Positions 25,236-35,275 are shown, counted from the first letter of the stretch. The stretch is 64,000 bases of DNA from Candidatus Obscuribacter sp. (GCA_016712465.1 JADJQZ010000001.1:4898001-4962000); one strand, 5' to 3'. Notes: generated from the letters alone by a model not told the origin. Program-made: numbers and translations.

Positions 25236-28200
25236 CAGTTACGGAATTTTGAGCGAAGTTCTGGCTACTGCCGCTGTGACCCGTCACCGAGCCCATGTCT
25301 CCACTGACAGTGGAACCTTGAGCAAAGTTCTGACCTCCCTGGAAGCCCGTTACCGAGCCGGCATCGCTACTGACCGTGGCAGCATTACTGCCATAGGTCT
25401 GAGAACTGAAGCCGCTGGAAGCATCGGCCACACTGCTGTAGTTACCACCGACAGCGCCGGACTCTCTAGCCTGAACGTAGTTGGAGAACTCACCAGCAGC
25501 GCTCGGGTTGTTGGCCAGGAGTTGCTGACCGGCAGCCATGGCCGCCTGCGGGTTGCTATCCATGTTCATGGCAGTGTTGACGAGCGACCGCTGTTCGGGG
25601 CTCATGTCATTAGCCATGTTCATTGCCTGGGCAGCCACTGCATCAGCCGGTCGATCCATGCTGATGGTACCGGCTCTCTCTGCCGCAGGCGAATCACCAA
25701 AGGCTCTAGCCGCTACATCAGCCACAGAGTTCGGCGCACCAGACTGGAGAGACTGGAGCGTAGAAGCCGACACACCGGTGTCAGCCCGGAAGGCCTCGGC
25801 ATTGGTCATCTGCTGACCATTATATGTAGTGGCGCCGTTGGGATCGGACATGGCAGCACTGGCCAGATCAGGGCTGGAATTGACGATGGAATTCGCCAAA
25901 GCCTTGGGATCTGAAGCTGTGCCCTGGGCTGTAGATGCATCACCAAGTGAGGCTCTCTCAAAGGCGCTGTTGGCAGAGGTGGCGTTGAAGCCAGTAGCAG
26001 TAGCGTCACTGCTGCCGCTCATCGGCACGCCGGAAGCATCACCATTGATGCCTGTCAAGCTCTGGTTATTGCCCAGACTCATGCCTGTGTCAGCTCCCGT
26101 ACCGGTGAAGGTCGGGAAGTCCGAACCCTGGGAAGTGCTGCCGAAGTTCAGCGCACCATTGGTAGAGCCGAAGCTCGCTCCTGTGAGCGGAACTCCATCA
26201 ACAGATCCGGAGGTGAAGCTACCGCTAGGGTTGCCGAAGGACAAGCCCGTGCTGGAAAGCCCAGCATTGAGTTGACCAGCATTGTCGGCGGTGTTGAAGC
26301 CGGCCTGCTGACCCTGACCAAGTGCGGTCGAGCCGGCTGTAGCATCGGTGGATTCACCAGCACCCTTGATGGTGCCCGATTGATCAAGCACTTTATCGCC
26401 GGTGGAGTGGAGACCGATACTGTTGCTGGCGGAAACATCGGTGTGGCCGGAACCGCTGGTGCTGTGAGGCATGGCCCCCATACCCGCACCGGCACCCATT
26501 CCAGCATCCATATTTCCAAGGTTGGCTGCACCGGCATCGGCCGACGGCGGTAACCCGGCGTCGTTTTGACCGGTCATGCTGCCTTCGCCTTTGAGAGCAT
26601 CGCTGCCGGCTCCGCCCTTAAGGCTGTCGGCACCGCTAGCTCCATCCAGTGAACCTTGCATGGTTCCGGCATCAGAACTTCCCGTGTCGGCGTTAGCCAT
26701 GGGCGGTGCGACCACCGAGCCCATGCTGTCATCACCAGAGGAAGAACTTGCGTCCGGGCTACCCTGTTGAACACTGCTCTGGAGCGAGCCCTGACTGCTG
26801 GTAGCATCACCGGAGGAAGAGGCCGTCGGCGAGACTTCCGTACCTGATCCGGCCGCATTACTGGGCACGTGCGAAGCATTGCTGGCAGAACCGGAGTTCT
26901 GGGCGCCGGACTGCTGACCGGCCCCCTGTTGACCGCCGGCCTGCTGGCCGCCGCCACTGCCGCCGCCGCCGCCTTTACCGCCGCCGCCTTTGTTGGCTTG
27001 CTGAGCAGCAGAGATAGCAGCCTGAGCTGCGGTCTGAATGGAGTCGCTCACCATACCGGAGAAGTCGAAGGCGCTCTTGACGGCTGATACTGCCATCATC
27101 AGTAGTGCCGTGACAATTATGGTTCCGGTGAATCCGACACCTTTGAAACAAGCGAGCAAGAGAATAATGGTGTTCCAGAACAAGCTCCAGAAACACACGA
27201 CTATGACGCCCTCGCACCAGGAGCCGAGAGCACCCTTCATCTTCGCTACAGGCCAGACCCAGAGCGCTGCGGCTATGGGGCCCATGCACCACAGGTAATA
27301 GAGGTATGCCATCTGGAAGGCGCAAGACACGTTCCAGCTCAAGGCCGCCGTCATGGCCAGGTTGTTGATCATGGCTCGCATGATATTGACGGCCTGGGGA
27401 ACGGTTTCGTCAGGCATGATGCTCTGATAGATGCCCAGGCAAGGGTCGATCAGAGCAACCGCGATAGTGTTACGTTCCAATACAGCGAAGACCGAGAATC
27501 CACCTGAGGCCGCCGGAGTGGCGTCCTGGTCGATGGCGTTGCGGTTATCCTCTGGTTTGTTAGTGGGATAAGCTCTTTGAACGGCGCACTTGGCGTCTTC
27601 ATACATGTCCGAGCCGAACAGCCTTCGATACTCGTCGGCAACCGTATAAGTCAGCGAGTTAGCTACGTCAATACCGTAGTTGATGACCAGGAAAGTACCT
27701 GGAATGAGGAAGATACAGACAATTGATCTGAGCAAACCTTCCAGGGGGTGTACTTCTCCCACGAGGATGGGAGAGCCCTGGGCAACGATTGCCCGTACCT
27801 GAGCCAATACAGCTCCAGGCAGAAGGAGCAACACGGCCATCGGTATGAACAAATGGTCGCGGATGTCCTGCCACACGTTTCCTGGCTCGGCAGTGAAGTT
27901 GGTAAGGAATTGTTTGCAATAATCAATAGCGGAATAGGCCTGGTTGGTAACCACGCCGGCTTCCGAGTTGGCGGCGTTGTTAGCCGCCACGCCGCCGGTA
28001 CCGGTCATAGCGTGCATGATACGCTCAGGAGCCATCTGCTTCTCCAGCAAGCGGCTCAAGCCATGGTTCATGTGGATGGCGAAAGACTGGTCGGTGAGCA
28101 CACCACCAGTACAGGTGTATGTATCCACGTCATAGCGACCACCTTCACCAGGAGTCTGAGACTGCCAGGCGCCCGGCGGAATCGGCGGTACTATTGAGTA

Positions 28201-28545
28201 CTGATACTTGTTCGTGATCTGCTGCGGAGTATTGGCAGTTTTTTCACGACCTTTCAGGTTCATGAACTCGGCATACTCGGGGTTTCTCAGACAGTATGCC
28301 TGTTCAACGTAAGCACTACTCTGCAGGTTCTGCTCGGAAGCGCTGCCGCTCGCCGCCGGCTGCTGGGCAAAGGCGGGTGCAATTGAGCCGATAGCCAGGG
28401 TCAGAAGAAGAGCCACCAGCCCTGCCAGCGCCTTTCCATTTCTTTGACTTTTCTCTTTCACTAATTGCATCTTTGAGAGCCTCGACGAATTTTCGAACAT
28501 ATCTTTGGTTCTGCCGGTCAGACCGGTCTGAAGGAGGTTAATCAT
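24550..28545 (-). CDS. VirB6/TrbL-like polytopic protein, N-terminal part with start of repeat array
   Basis: 1331 residues before the first frame break. A hydrophobic signal (about 40-60, ending APAFAQQ) precedes a soluble domain that holds DQSFAIHMNHGLSRLLEK. Then come five or six membrane helices between residues ~215 and ~500 (including LFIPMAVLLLLPGAVLAQV and LWCMGPIAAALWVWPVAK) in the arrangement of TrbL/VirB6, the inner-membrane channel protein. A Gly/Gln/Ser-rich low-complexity segment follows, and then the 37-residue repeats from about residue 1105. It starts by a four-base overlap (ATGA) with the paralogous gene upstream. The full protein would reach ~2300 residues if the breaks are repaired. 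Confidence 0.8.
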   Translation of the reverse strand: MINLLQTGLTGRTKDMFENSSRLSKMQLVKEKSQRNGKALAGLVALLLTLAIGSIAPAFAQQPAASGSASEQNLQSSAYVEQAYCLRNPEYAEFMNLKGREKTANTPQQITNKYQYSIVPPIPPGAWQSQTPGEGGRYDVDTYTCTGGVLTDQSFAIHMNHGLSRLLEKQMAPERIMHAMTGTGGVAANNAANSEAGVVTNQAYSAIDYCKQFLTNFTAEPGNVWQDIRDHLFIPMAVLLLLPGAVLAQVRAIVAQGSPILVGEVHPLEGLLRSIVCIFLIPGTFLVINYGIDVANSLTYTVADEYRRLFGSDMYEDAKCAVQRAYPTNKPEDNRNAIDQDATPAASGGFSVFAVLERNTIAVALIDPCLGIYQSIMPDETVPQAVNIMRAMINNLAMTAALSWNVSCAFQMAYLYYLWCMGPIAAALWVWPVAKMKGALGSWCEGVIVVCFWSLFWNTIILLLACFKGVGFTGTIIVTALLMMAVSAVKSAFDFSGMVSDSIQTAAQAAISAAQQANKGGGGKGGGGGSGGGQQAGGQQGAGQQSGAQNSGSASNASHVPSNAAGSGTEVSPTASSSGDATSSQGSLQSSVQQGSPDASSSSGDDSMGSVVAPPMANADTGSSDAGTMQGSLDGASGADSLKGGAGSDALKGEGSMTGQNDAGLPPSADAGAANLGNMDAGMGAGAGMGAMPHSTSGSGHTDVSASNSIGLHSTGDKVLDQSGTIKGAGESTDATAGSTALGQGQQAGFNTADNAGQLNAGLSSTGLSFGNPSGSFTSGSVDGVPLTGASFGSTNGALNFGSTSQGSDFPTFTGTGADTGMSLGNNQSLTGINGDASGVPMSGSSDATATGFNATSANSAFERASLGDASTAQGTASDPKALANSIVNSSPDLASAAMSDPNGATTYNGQQMTNAEAFRADTGVSASTLQSLQSGAPNSVADVAARAFGDSPAAERAGTISMDRPADAVAAQAMNMANDMSPEQRSLVNTAMNMDSNPQAAMAAGQQLLANNPSAAGEFSNYVQARESGAVGGNYSSVADASSGFSSQTYGSNAATVSSDAGSVTGFQGGQNFAQGSTVSGDMGSVTGHSGSSQNFAQNSVTGDVSSVTSVPASHGGTSYTGDMSTGQQVSQSYAQNTVGSDGQVMSVPASHGGTSYTGDMSTGQQVSQSYAQNTVGSDGQVTSVPASHGGTSYTGDMSTGQQVSQSYAQNTVGSDGQVTSVPASHGGTSYTGDMSTGQQVSQSYAQNTVGSDGQVMSVPASHGGTSYTGDMSTGQQVSQSYAQNTVGSNGQVTRRACEPRWYLLHRRHEHRSAGQPELCSKHGRKRRPK

Positions 28546-31148
28546 GTTGTTTTACTACCTCCGTCATCGTCCTTACTTTCCAGCGAAGCTATCTGTGTGC
28601 CGAGATTTCGCTCTGCCGATCCCTGGGCACCAGTCTGCACGCTGCTGGAGGAACTACCTGAGTCACCGTTGCTGGCACCACTCGACGGAGCCGATGCCAC
28701 CTGGGTAACCTGCACATTGGCTTGCGGCGCAGAATTGCTATTGCCGGCGTTGTTGCTACCGCTATTGCTAGCGCTGTTGCTACCTGTCTGCCCCGAACTC
28801 GCCGATGGCGGGTTGGGCACTCCGGCGAGCTGCGTGTTGCCGGCCTGTGCATTGACAGCTCCGTTACCGGCCGTAACCGCCACGGGCGCTCCAGCTTTGC
28901 CCTTGCTGTTGGAAGAGTTGGCGCCGCCGGGAGGTGCTGCCGTGTTGGCACCAACCTGGTTACCGACACCCTTGCTGGCAGTACTGCTGGATCCGGGAGG
29001 CAGAGAACTGCCCTTGCCCTGATCTGCACCCTGGGCGGCACCCTGAGAACCTTGCCCAGTGCCTTGAGCCATGGAGCTATTGGGCGGCGGCTGAACCTTG
29101 ACGGACTCACCATCCTTACTTCCTTTGCTGCCGGAATCGGACCCGGCAGATGCCAGCTGCAAGCCTTGATTGCCTTTATTGGCATCAACAGGCGCTGTGG
29201 GCTGGCTCTCCGTTTTGGTGTCGGTTCTGGTCTCGCTGCGGTTCTCGCCGCCTTCTTCACCCTTTCCGCTTCCGGCGCCGGAATCAGCACCCTTACCACC
29301 GCCGGCTCCACCGCCGCCGCCGCCACCGCCGCCGCCTTTAGCGTCGCCCATGGCAGTTTTCATGGATGTGCTGTAAACCTGAGCAGCCTGGCTGAAGCTG
29401 CCCTTAGGATCGAAGATAAAGGGTTCCATCGGAACATAGAGCATGATGCCAAGGAAACTGGCAAAGATACAAACTTCCCACTGCAAGTCGCCGGTGCCCC
29501 CACCGGTATAGATGAGTCTTTGCGTGATTACAGCCAGAATCACCATCCAGTAGAAGCGCCAGAGAGAGACCTTGATCACTGCTTCCAACCAGCTGCTGAA
29601 TACGCCGCGGAAAGTTCTCTGACTTATTTGAGGCCAGGCGTAGAAGGCTGCCGCTAATGGTCCCATCAGGAACAAATAGCATATATAACAAACCTGCAAA
29701 GCCGTCATGATGACGATGAAGAGCGCTGCTATGTAGACCATGATATTGAAGGCCAACTGCAGAATTATGGAGATGAAGCCCTGGCGCTCCATGTGCACCG
29801 TGCCCTCTCTCATGTTCATGAAGACACCCTCACCGGGCGCGGCCCATCCTCCAAACAAGGAGTCGATCAAGCCACCAAGGAAGGCACCGATGCTACCGAA
29901 CAAGGCACCAATGCCTGCGAAGAAGCCGCCACCGCCGCCTCCTCCGCCACCACCGGAGCCACCACTTCCGCCACCGGCGGAATAGTTAGGATTGGGATTC
30001 GGGGGACGAATAGCGTTGTCGTCGTTCTCCCGCTTGGGATCGTAAGACAACTCATGACACCAGTTTACGATCATGGGAATATCGACCCAATCACGCATGG
30101 AGTAGGCAAGCGAATTGCCCACATCTATAGACCAACTGACAATCACCTGGGTGCCGGGAATGAGGAAGATAGCCACCATAGAGCGAAGAATACCTTCAAA
30201 AGGATTCTGCGCTTCCGGCACACTGACGGTGTTGGAAAGACCTCTGCCGACGGTACCTTTCACCTGACTGATGACGGCACCGGGCAAGAGAAAGAGAATA
30301 GCCATGGGTACATAGCAATGCTTGTACATCTGCATGACCATGCCCACAGCATCAGGAATGGTACGGAAAAGTGCGCCGACATTACCACCTGTGCCGGAAG
30401 CTTCGTTGGCGACGTTAATGAGAGCACCGGCGCCGTCAGCGTCGAGGATGCGATCGAACATGGTGGTAAGAGACTGCTCACCCACATTGGCGGCACTGTT
30501 TGAGGCACCTGCCGAACCCATACCGGCGGCAGTGGCTACGTTCCAGTTCAAGCGCTCAGGGTCCATCTGGTTTTCAGCAAACTTACTGAGAGCCTGGTTG
30601 GCGTGAATGGCGAAAGATTGGTCGGTAATGAAGACACCAGGAGTCGTGTAGTTTCTGGTGATGTTACCGATGTCTCTCTGCTGAATCTTGGTGGGCAGTA
30701 CGCCGGACTGCATCTGCATGTACCAACGTTGGCCGGACTGATCAACCGGTGTTGCTACGTTGAAGGTCACAGGCATTGGGAAGGCCGGAATGGCATCGAC
30801 AGCCTTCTGGTTCTTGGTACCGGGAACGTCTTCAGTTCTATCGTCGTCGTGACTGCCCTTGGTCCAGGGATTGCGGTCGAAGTATCTCTGACGGTTAGCC
30901 CAGGCCGTGCTCTCCGTACCATTTTGAGGAATACCGGGGTTAGTACCGGTACCATTGGCTCGCACAGGGCCCTGAGCGAAAGCAGCCTGACATGAAGCAA
31001 CCATGGCCAGCATCAAGCCGACGAATTGTAAGCCGAGAAGCGTCAGAGCAGCGGGTCTCATAGCCAGCTTCAAAGAAGAGCCAGCGAATCTGCATTCACT
31101 CTTGCTTTGCGTATGCTTTGACTTGGTTGAAAAGGCTATTTTCATCAT
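28542..31148 (-). CDS. VirB6/TrbL-like polytopic membrane protein (paralogue)
   Basis: 868 residues. A long leader with signal-like segment (about 35-60, ending QAAFAQG) precedes a soluble domain with ITDQSFAIHANQALSKFAENQ, clearly related to the same region of the next gene. Membrane helices follow in two blocks: FVPMAILFLLPGAVISQVKG-like near 285, and NIMVYIAALFIVIMTALQVC with PLAAAFYAWPQ near 480-530. A Gly-rich insertion (a run of nine or more Gly) and a Gly/Ser/Lys-rich C-terminal tail of ~280 residues are predicted disordered. Its helices and YAWPQISQ match the TrbL/VirB6 pattern. The two genes are a tandem duplication with long divergence. Confidence 0.8.
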   Translation of the reverse strand: MMKIAFSTKSKHTQSKSECRFAGSSLKLAMRPAALTLLGLQFVGLMLAMVASCQAAFAQGPVRANGTGTNPGIPQNGTESTAWANRQRYFDRNPWTKGSHDDDRTEDVPGTKNQKAVDAIPAFPMPVTFNVATPVDQSGQRWYMQMQSGVLPTKIQQRDIGNITRNYTTPGVFITDQSFAIHANQALSKFAENQMDPERLNWNVATAAGMGSAGASNSAANVGEQSLTTMFDRILDADGAGALINVANEASGTGGNVGALFRTIPDAVGMVMQMYKHCYVPMAILFLLPGAVISQVKGTVGRGLSNTVSVPEAQNPFEGILRSMVAIFLIPGTQVIVSWSIDVGNSLAYSMRDWVDIPMIVNWCHELSYDPKRENDDNAIRPPNPNPNYSAGGGSGGSGGGGGGGGGGFFAGIGALFGSIGAFLGGLIDSLFGGWAAPGEGVFMNMREGTVHMERQGFISIILQLAFNIMVYIAALFIVIMTALQVCYICYLFLMGPLAAAFYAWPQISQRTFRGVFSSWLEAVIKVSLWRFYWMVILAVITQRLIYTGGGTGDLQWEVCIFASFLGIMLYVPMEPFIFDPKGSFSQAAQVYSTSMKTAMGDAKGGGGGGGGGGAGGGKGADSGAGSGKGEEGGENRSETRTDTKTESQPTAPVDANKGNQGLQLASAGSDSGSKGSKDGESVKVQPPPNSSMAQGTGQGSQGAAQGADQGKGSSLPPGSSSTASKGVGNQVGANTAAPPGGANSSNSKGKAGAPVAVTAGNGAVNAQAGNTQLAGVPNPPSASSGQTGSNSASNSGSNNAGNSNSAPQANVQVTQVASAPSSGASNGDSGSSSSSVQTGAQGSAERNLGTQIASLESKDDDGGSKTT

Positions 31149-31248
31149 TCTTACCTGATCTAAATCTTGCTCTGACTTTTCTGGTATCTACATTTACTAA
31201 GTGTTTAAAAAAATCCGAATCCGTTAACTGTCACCCTTCTTTCATCTG

Positions 31249-33294
31249 TCATCGCCTCAGTTGTACGTTACGACTTCCATCCGACAATGACACCGACAAT
31301 CTATCATTCCAGGGGCGACCAAAAATGGTTATTGTTCCTTTCACTTCCTGATTGGGCTGCACCAGAGTTGTTTCAAAATCTGCCCTCAAGGCAGCCTCTG
31401 CTAATTTATGATTGTTCTCGGAGACGGCAAATGCCTCCGGATCAAAACTGAAATCATTCTCGCTGTTGTTGCGAATGGCCACGGTCAATACCGACTTGCG
31501 GGCAGTAACATTGACACCCTTGAGCTCCATGGAGATACCACCGCTGGTGCTCTGCGGTGCCGGTTCGGCACTGGCGGCAACCGGTGCCGGAGCCGGCTTC
31601 AGATCGCCTTCAGGTTGAGCAACCGCTGCCGTTTTGGCGCCTTTCTTACCACTGCTTTCTACCTTCTTATCTTTACCGGTTTTAGCAACGGGCGCTGCGG
31701 CAACCTTTACGGCCTTTTCACGAGGCTGTTCCTTCGGCTGCTCAGCGGCAGGCTTGCCGCCGAAACCAAACAAGGAGCCGAAGCCGAATACACCCTTGTT
31801 CTCAGCCGGCGCCGGTGGCTCCGGTTCAGCCACGGCCAGGGACTCAGACGAGGGAGTGATGCCGGACACTTTACCTATAATGGAACGAGCGGCATTGGTT
31901 CCCGCCGTGGAGGCAAGCTCCATCTGAGCGGCTTTGAGATCTTCCTTGGCGCTGTCGGCATCGTTTTGAGACTGGGCCACATCAGCCGCCGCTCTCTGTT
32001 TTTCAGAGTCGGAACCAGCCACTTCCACTTCCTGCTTGCGTGCGGAAAGAGTCTGTTGAGCCAGGGCGAACTTATGATACGCATAAAGGTATCTGTAGTA
32101 CGACTGCACCAGGTCACTCTGCATGCGGCGCACCGTCGCATAGGCTTTCTTGTCCATGGCCACCGGCTTGAAGATGGCATCTACCTGGCGAGGATTGACG
32201 TTGAAGCTACCCCGTGTGGCGTCGGCAGGCAAACCGACATCGACTCGCGAAAGAGTCTCGGTCAACTTACCATCCTTAGAGACCACATTCTTAATGGCAC
32301 CACCGGCAAGGGCACCCTTCCAGAGAACTTTCAAATCATCGCGTTGTTGGTAAGGTGATCTGGCATCCATGCCCCGGGGAATTATCGGTACGAAGCTTGA
32401 TTTCTTTCGCTCCACCGGCTCATCCTCCTGGGAGGAACTGCGGCGCGGCTGGCCCTGCCCGGCCCCAAAAAGCCCAGCCGGTCTCTCCGGCTGCGGCGCC
32501 ATCTGAGGCGGATAGCCGCCCTGATAAGGAACGGCATAGGGATTCAGATAAGGATTGGCATATGGGTTAGCGTAAGGATTCGCATACGGGTTAGCATAGG
32601 GATTGGCGTATGGATTTGGCGCGGCGTTAGGGTCGGCACCATTGTATGCCACATCGGCGCGAGTGCTAAGGGTCACTGCCGGCGGTGGCGGAGAGAGGGC
32701 GCCGCCCCCTACGAGAGAACCGGGAGGCGGTGGAGGCACCACACCGGTTCCACTAGAACCGTAAGGATTGGCACCGGGATAGCTGTTTCCGTATGTTGCA
32801 AGTTCCGTGGGCTTCACTTCCTGGGCCGCACCGAATGTATTGTTGTTACCGCCTGATTGCGCTTCCGAACCGGCGCTGGTAACACCAGTCGGCAAGCCGT
32901 TGCTGTTGCCCATCTGACCAAGCGGGTTCATGGATCCGGCCACGGCACTCTCCGGCTGGGCACCCGAAATAGGCTCTCTGGAGACCTTAGGAAGGAGTCG
33001 ACCAAGACCATCGAAGCTGAAACCGCCGAAGCTGCCGCCGCCACTCTGGGCTTGCGCACTCTGGGCCTGCTGGGCGCGCAAGGCCTGCTGCTCCTGATCT
33101 GCCAGCACTTCTTGCTGAGCCATCTCCACGTAGCGGGGATCCACCTTCGGTCTCAATTTACCGAGAGCGCCTCCGCCGCTGGGAACCATGGCAGCGTTGT
33201 CGCTACGCCCCAATCCACCACCAACTCCACTACAACCGCTGAGGATTGTAGTGGAAGCAATGAGTACAATTAGAGCTATTAGGACGTTTGCCAT
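31249..33294 (-). CDS. Large lipoprotein with NPYA repeats, secretion locus
   Basis: 681 residues. The N-terminus IALIVLIASTTILSGCS has a clear lipobox (LSGC), so the protein is a lipid-anchored envelope protein, possibly a VirB7/VirB9-like counterpart. Then comes Gln/Ala/Gly/Pro-rich sequence, seven NPY units in a row (residues ~225-255), and a helix pair (AYHKFALAQQTLSARKQEVEVAGSD, read over two halves) that is probably coiled coil. A Lys/Ala/Pro linker precedes a C-terminal beta-rich domain (ISMELKGVNVTARKSVLTVAI, ending LSVSLSDGSRNVQLRR) that looks like an Ig- or VirB9-like fold. The exact class is not settled. Confidence 0.7.
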   Translation of the reverse strand: MANVLIALIVLIASTTILSGCSGVGGGLGRSDNAAMVPSGGGALGKLRPKVDPRYVEMAQQEVLADQEQQALRAQQAQSAQAQSGGGSFGGFSFDGLGRLLPKVSREPISGAQPESAVAGSMNPLGQMGNSNGLPTGVTSAGSEAQSGGNNNTFGAAQEVKPTELATYGNSYPGANPYGSSGTGVVPPPPPGSLVGGGALSPPPPAVTLSTRADVAYNGADPNAAPNPYANPYANPYANPYANPYANPYLNPYAVPYQGGYPPQMAPQPERPAGLFGAGQGQPRRSSSQEDEPVERKKSSFVPIIPRGMDARSPYQQRDDLKVLWKGALAGGAIKNVVSKDGKLTETLSRVDVGLPADATRGSFNVNPRQVDAIFKPVAMDKKAYATVRRMQSDLVQSYYRYLYAYHKFALAQQTLSARKQEVEVAGSDSEKQRAAADVAQSQNDADSAKEDLKAAQMELASTAGTNAARSIIGKVSGITPSSESLAVAEPEPPAPAENKGVFGFGSLFGFGGKPAAEQPKEQPREKAVKVAAAPVAKTGKDKKVESSGKKGAKTAAVAQPEGDLKPAPAPVAASAEPAPQSTSGGISMELKGVNVTARKSVLTVAIRNNSENDFSFDPEAFAVSENNHKLAEAALRADFETTLVQPNQEVKGTITIFGRPWNDRLSVSLSDGSRNVQLRR
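32533..32622 (-). repeat. 12-bp coding repeat (seven NPY units)
   Basis: Consecutive 12-bp units encode NPYA or close variants seven times (PNPY, five ANPY, LNPY). Such short tandem codons can slip and change tail length. Confidence 0.8.
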
Positions 33295-33339
33295 GTCTTG
33301 GTTGAAAGACCTCCTGAGTCTTTGAAACTACCTGCCTCG

Positions 33340-33966
33340 TTACTTCCCTAGCAACTTGGCTCGAACCGACGTGGATGAACTGGAACCGCCACCGGAGTAG
33401 CTGCCGCCGCCGCCACTGCCGCCGTAACTACTGCCGTAGCTGGCTGGGGCTGCCGCAGCCCGCATACCCGAAGCAGGCTTGCCCAGCCCGACAGGACGGG
33501 CAGCCACATTGGTGGCGGCTTTCTGCTGATTGGCATATTGATTACCAAGCCCGCCCATTTTGGCTTGCGGCAAGGCCATTGCCGGTCCCATACCGCGAGC
33601 CGGGATATTGGTTCCGAAACCGGCCTGGGGCAGGCTGCTCTGCTGCATGCGCGGCATCACCGGGCCCGAACCAGTCTGGAAAGGCAGTCCGCCTTCGGGA
33701 ATACGACCGCCGCCATTGCCGACGGGAGCAATGGGAATGTTGAAACCCTGATCGTTAGCGGGAGCAGTCCGATAGTCCTTAACCACCGGACCATCATCGA
33801 GAATCTGCACCTGCAAGGGCGACTTGTGCCAGCCGGCTTGCTGCAACTGACCCTTTTTCAAATTGACGGACCCCTGAGCTTTCGCCTCGGAACCGCACGA
33901 GAGAACCAGCGCCAGTGCCGCTCCCAACACTGGTACATACTTCATTTTTAGAAAATTCGGATTCAT
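33340..33966 (-). CDS. Secreted Gly/Ser-rich protein of the secretion locus
   Basis: 208 residues. The ATG at 33966 has GAGG at seven bases upstream; a signal peptide begins at residue 8 (YVPVLGAALALVLSCGSEAKA). The mature part is low-complexity, rich in Gly, Ala, Gln, Pro and Ser, ending with a Gly-Ser-Tyr run (SYGGSGGGGSYSGGGSSSS). No fold is visible. Position between the lipoprotein and a longer secreted protein suggests a co-secreted or envelope structural role, which is inference. Confidence 0.65.
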   Translation of the reverse strand: MNPNFLKMKYVPVLGAALALVLSCGSEAKAQGSVNLKKGQLQQAGWHKSPLQVQILDDGPVVKDYRTAPANDQGFNIPIAPVGNGGGRIPEGGLPFQTGSGPVMPRMQQSSLPQAGFGTNIPARGMGPAMALPQAKMGGLGNQYANQQKAATNVAARPVGLGKPASGMRAAAAPASYGSSYGGSGGGGSYSGGGSSSSTSVRAKLLGK

Positions 33967-34070
33967 AACTCTAACCTCTTAAATCCCCTAGCCAATTCCA
34001 TTTTTGATTGAAAAGAAATCTTTCGCCAACTAATTTCATCTATCTCGCTAAACTTCAACTGTTCGCCCGG

Positions 34071-35009
34071 CTATCTACCCCCGGGCATTTTGATAGGCAG
34101 CGGCATGGCGTTGATGCTGTTGATCATCTTGTTGCCGATGCGACCGACGGTGCGATTGAATATTTTGTTACCCTGACTGTTAGTCCGCTTGTTGCTGGAA
34201 GCACTCTGCATCTCGTCATCAGGCAGAGAAAGGTCTTGTGTAGCAGCCTGGTTTACCTGCATGGCCGTCGGAGCTTCCGGCTGAGCTGCATAACCCTTGT
34301 CGTTCAAACCTGGTTCCTTGCCCATCTTTCTAAGTGCGTTTTGGGCAGCAGAAGATCTCGGTGCGCCGCCGCCGTCTCCGCTGGCGTACACATCGCCGCC
34401 GCCGCCCGCACCAGTGGTGTTGCCGCGTCCATAGGGAGTCTTCTTCTGCACGAAGGCACCAGGGGGCACCGATGTATAGCCCTGCGAGCGCGTCACTTCA
34501 CCCATGCCGGCAGCAGGTGCGCCGACAGAAACCGAACCGCCGCCGCTACCGCCGTATGAGGACGAGAAACTGCCGCCGCCGCCACCACCGCCGCCGGAGC
34601 TTCTCAGCATGCCTCCACCCCTCAGACCAGGCAAATCGAGCTGATCGGGCATGGGCGGGAAGCCGGGAGGAGGTACGGGTTCATCACAGACAATAGGAAG
34701 CAAGGAGATGTCGCTGCGGCGCGGCTTGGGAGTGGGTCTCCAACCGGGCATTGCAAGAGGAACGTTGACCGGAGCCGCTTGCACCGGAGCGGGTCCGCCC
34801 CCATGGCGCGACTGCTGAGTCTCGTTGGAGTATTGATTGTCACCAGGCTGATGCACCCAGCGACCCATGTTCACCGGCGGCAATTGCGCCATAGCCGGCG
34901 TGTCGATCATTACAAGGGAAAGGGCAGCGGCGAAGGAGAACGCCACCAGGCCAAGGTTAGCAACCCTGACCCGAATAGTTCTTGACATTTTAGTTTGAGC
35001 TTGTCTCAC
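34071..35009 (-). CDS. Secreted Gly/Pro-rich protein, first gene of the minus-strand arm
   Basis: 312 residues from a GTG with a GGAGGG site seven bases upstream. A hydrophobic signal (about 17-38, ending DTPAMAQ) is followed by a Pro/Gly/Ser-rich chain with a Gly run (GGGGGGGGSFSSSYGGSGG) and a C-terminal region that turns more regular (ALRKMGKEPGLNDKGY, NKIFNRTVGRIGNKMINSINA). It has no recognised domain. It starts the arm that runs through both VirB6-like genes to the VirB8-like gene, so it may be an adaptor or surface component. Confidence in coding is high; function is unknown. Confidence 0.7.
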   Translation of the reverse strand: MRQAQTKMSRTIRVRVANLGLVAFSFAAALSLVMIDTPAMAQLPPVNMGRWVHQPGDNQYSNETQQSRHGGGPAPVQAAPVNVPLAMPGWRPTPKPRRSDISLLPIVCDEPVPPPGFPPMPDQLDLPGLRGGGMLRSSGGGGGGGGSFSSSYGGSGGGSVSVGAPAAGMGEVTRSQGYTSVPPGAFVQKKTPYGRGNTTGAGGGGDVYASGDGGGAPRSSAAQNALRKMGKEPGLNDKGYAAQPEAPTAMQVNQAATQDLSLPDDEMQSASSNKRTNSQGNKIFNRTVGRIGNKMINSINAMPLPIKMPGGR

Positions 35010-35259
35010 GCTATATCCCTCCAGGGGACGGTTGAAACCAATAGCCGGCTTCTAGCAGGATCATGCCCATTTTTAGTAAGTAGAGAACGCCAAAATGCTG
35101 AATTTATGGGCTTGACAACTAGATTGTAAGAACTTTTTTTGCGCCTTTTCCTCTCCTTGAAAAAACTGCGAGCAAACCCCAGACGGCAAGCGGAGTGACT
35201 CATTTTTAAGCCTTTCCGCCCCCCTTGTCAATAAGAATTTGCCGACCCGGGTACTTCAG

Positions 35260-35275
35260 TGTTGTCCAGACAACA
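35260..35275. promoter_or_regulatory. 16-bp inverted repeat, operator-like
   Basis: TGTTGTC-CA-GACAACA has seven-base perfect arms and a two-base spacer. A stretch of T follows on the plus strand. The small spacer fits a dimeric repressor or activator site better than a hairpin. Confidence 0.45.
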
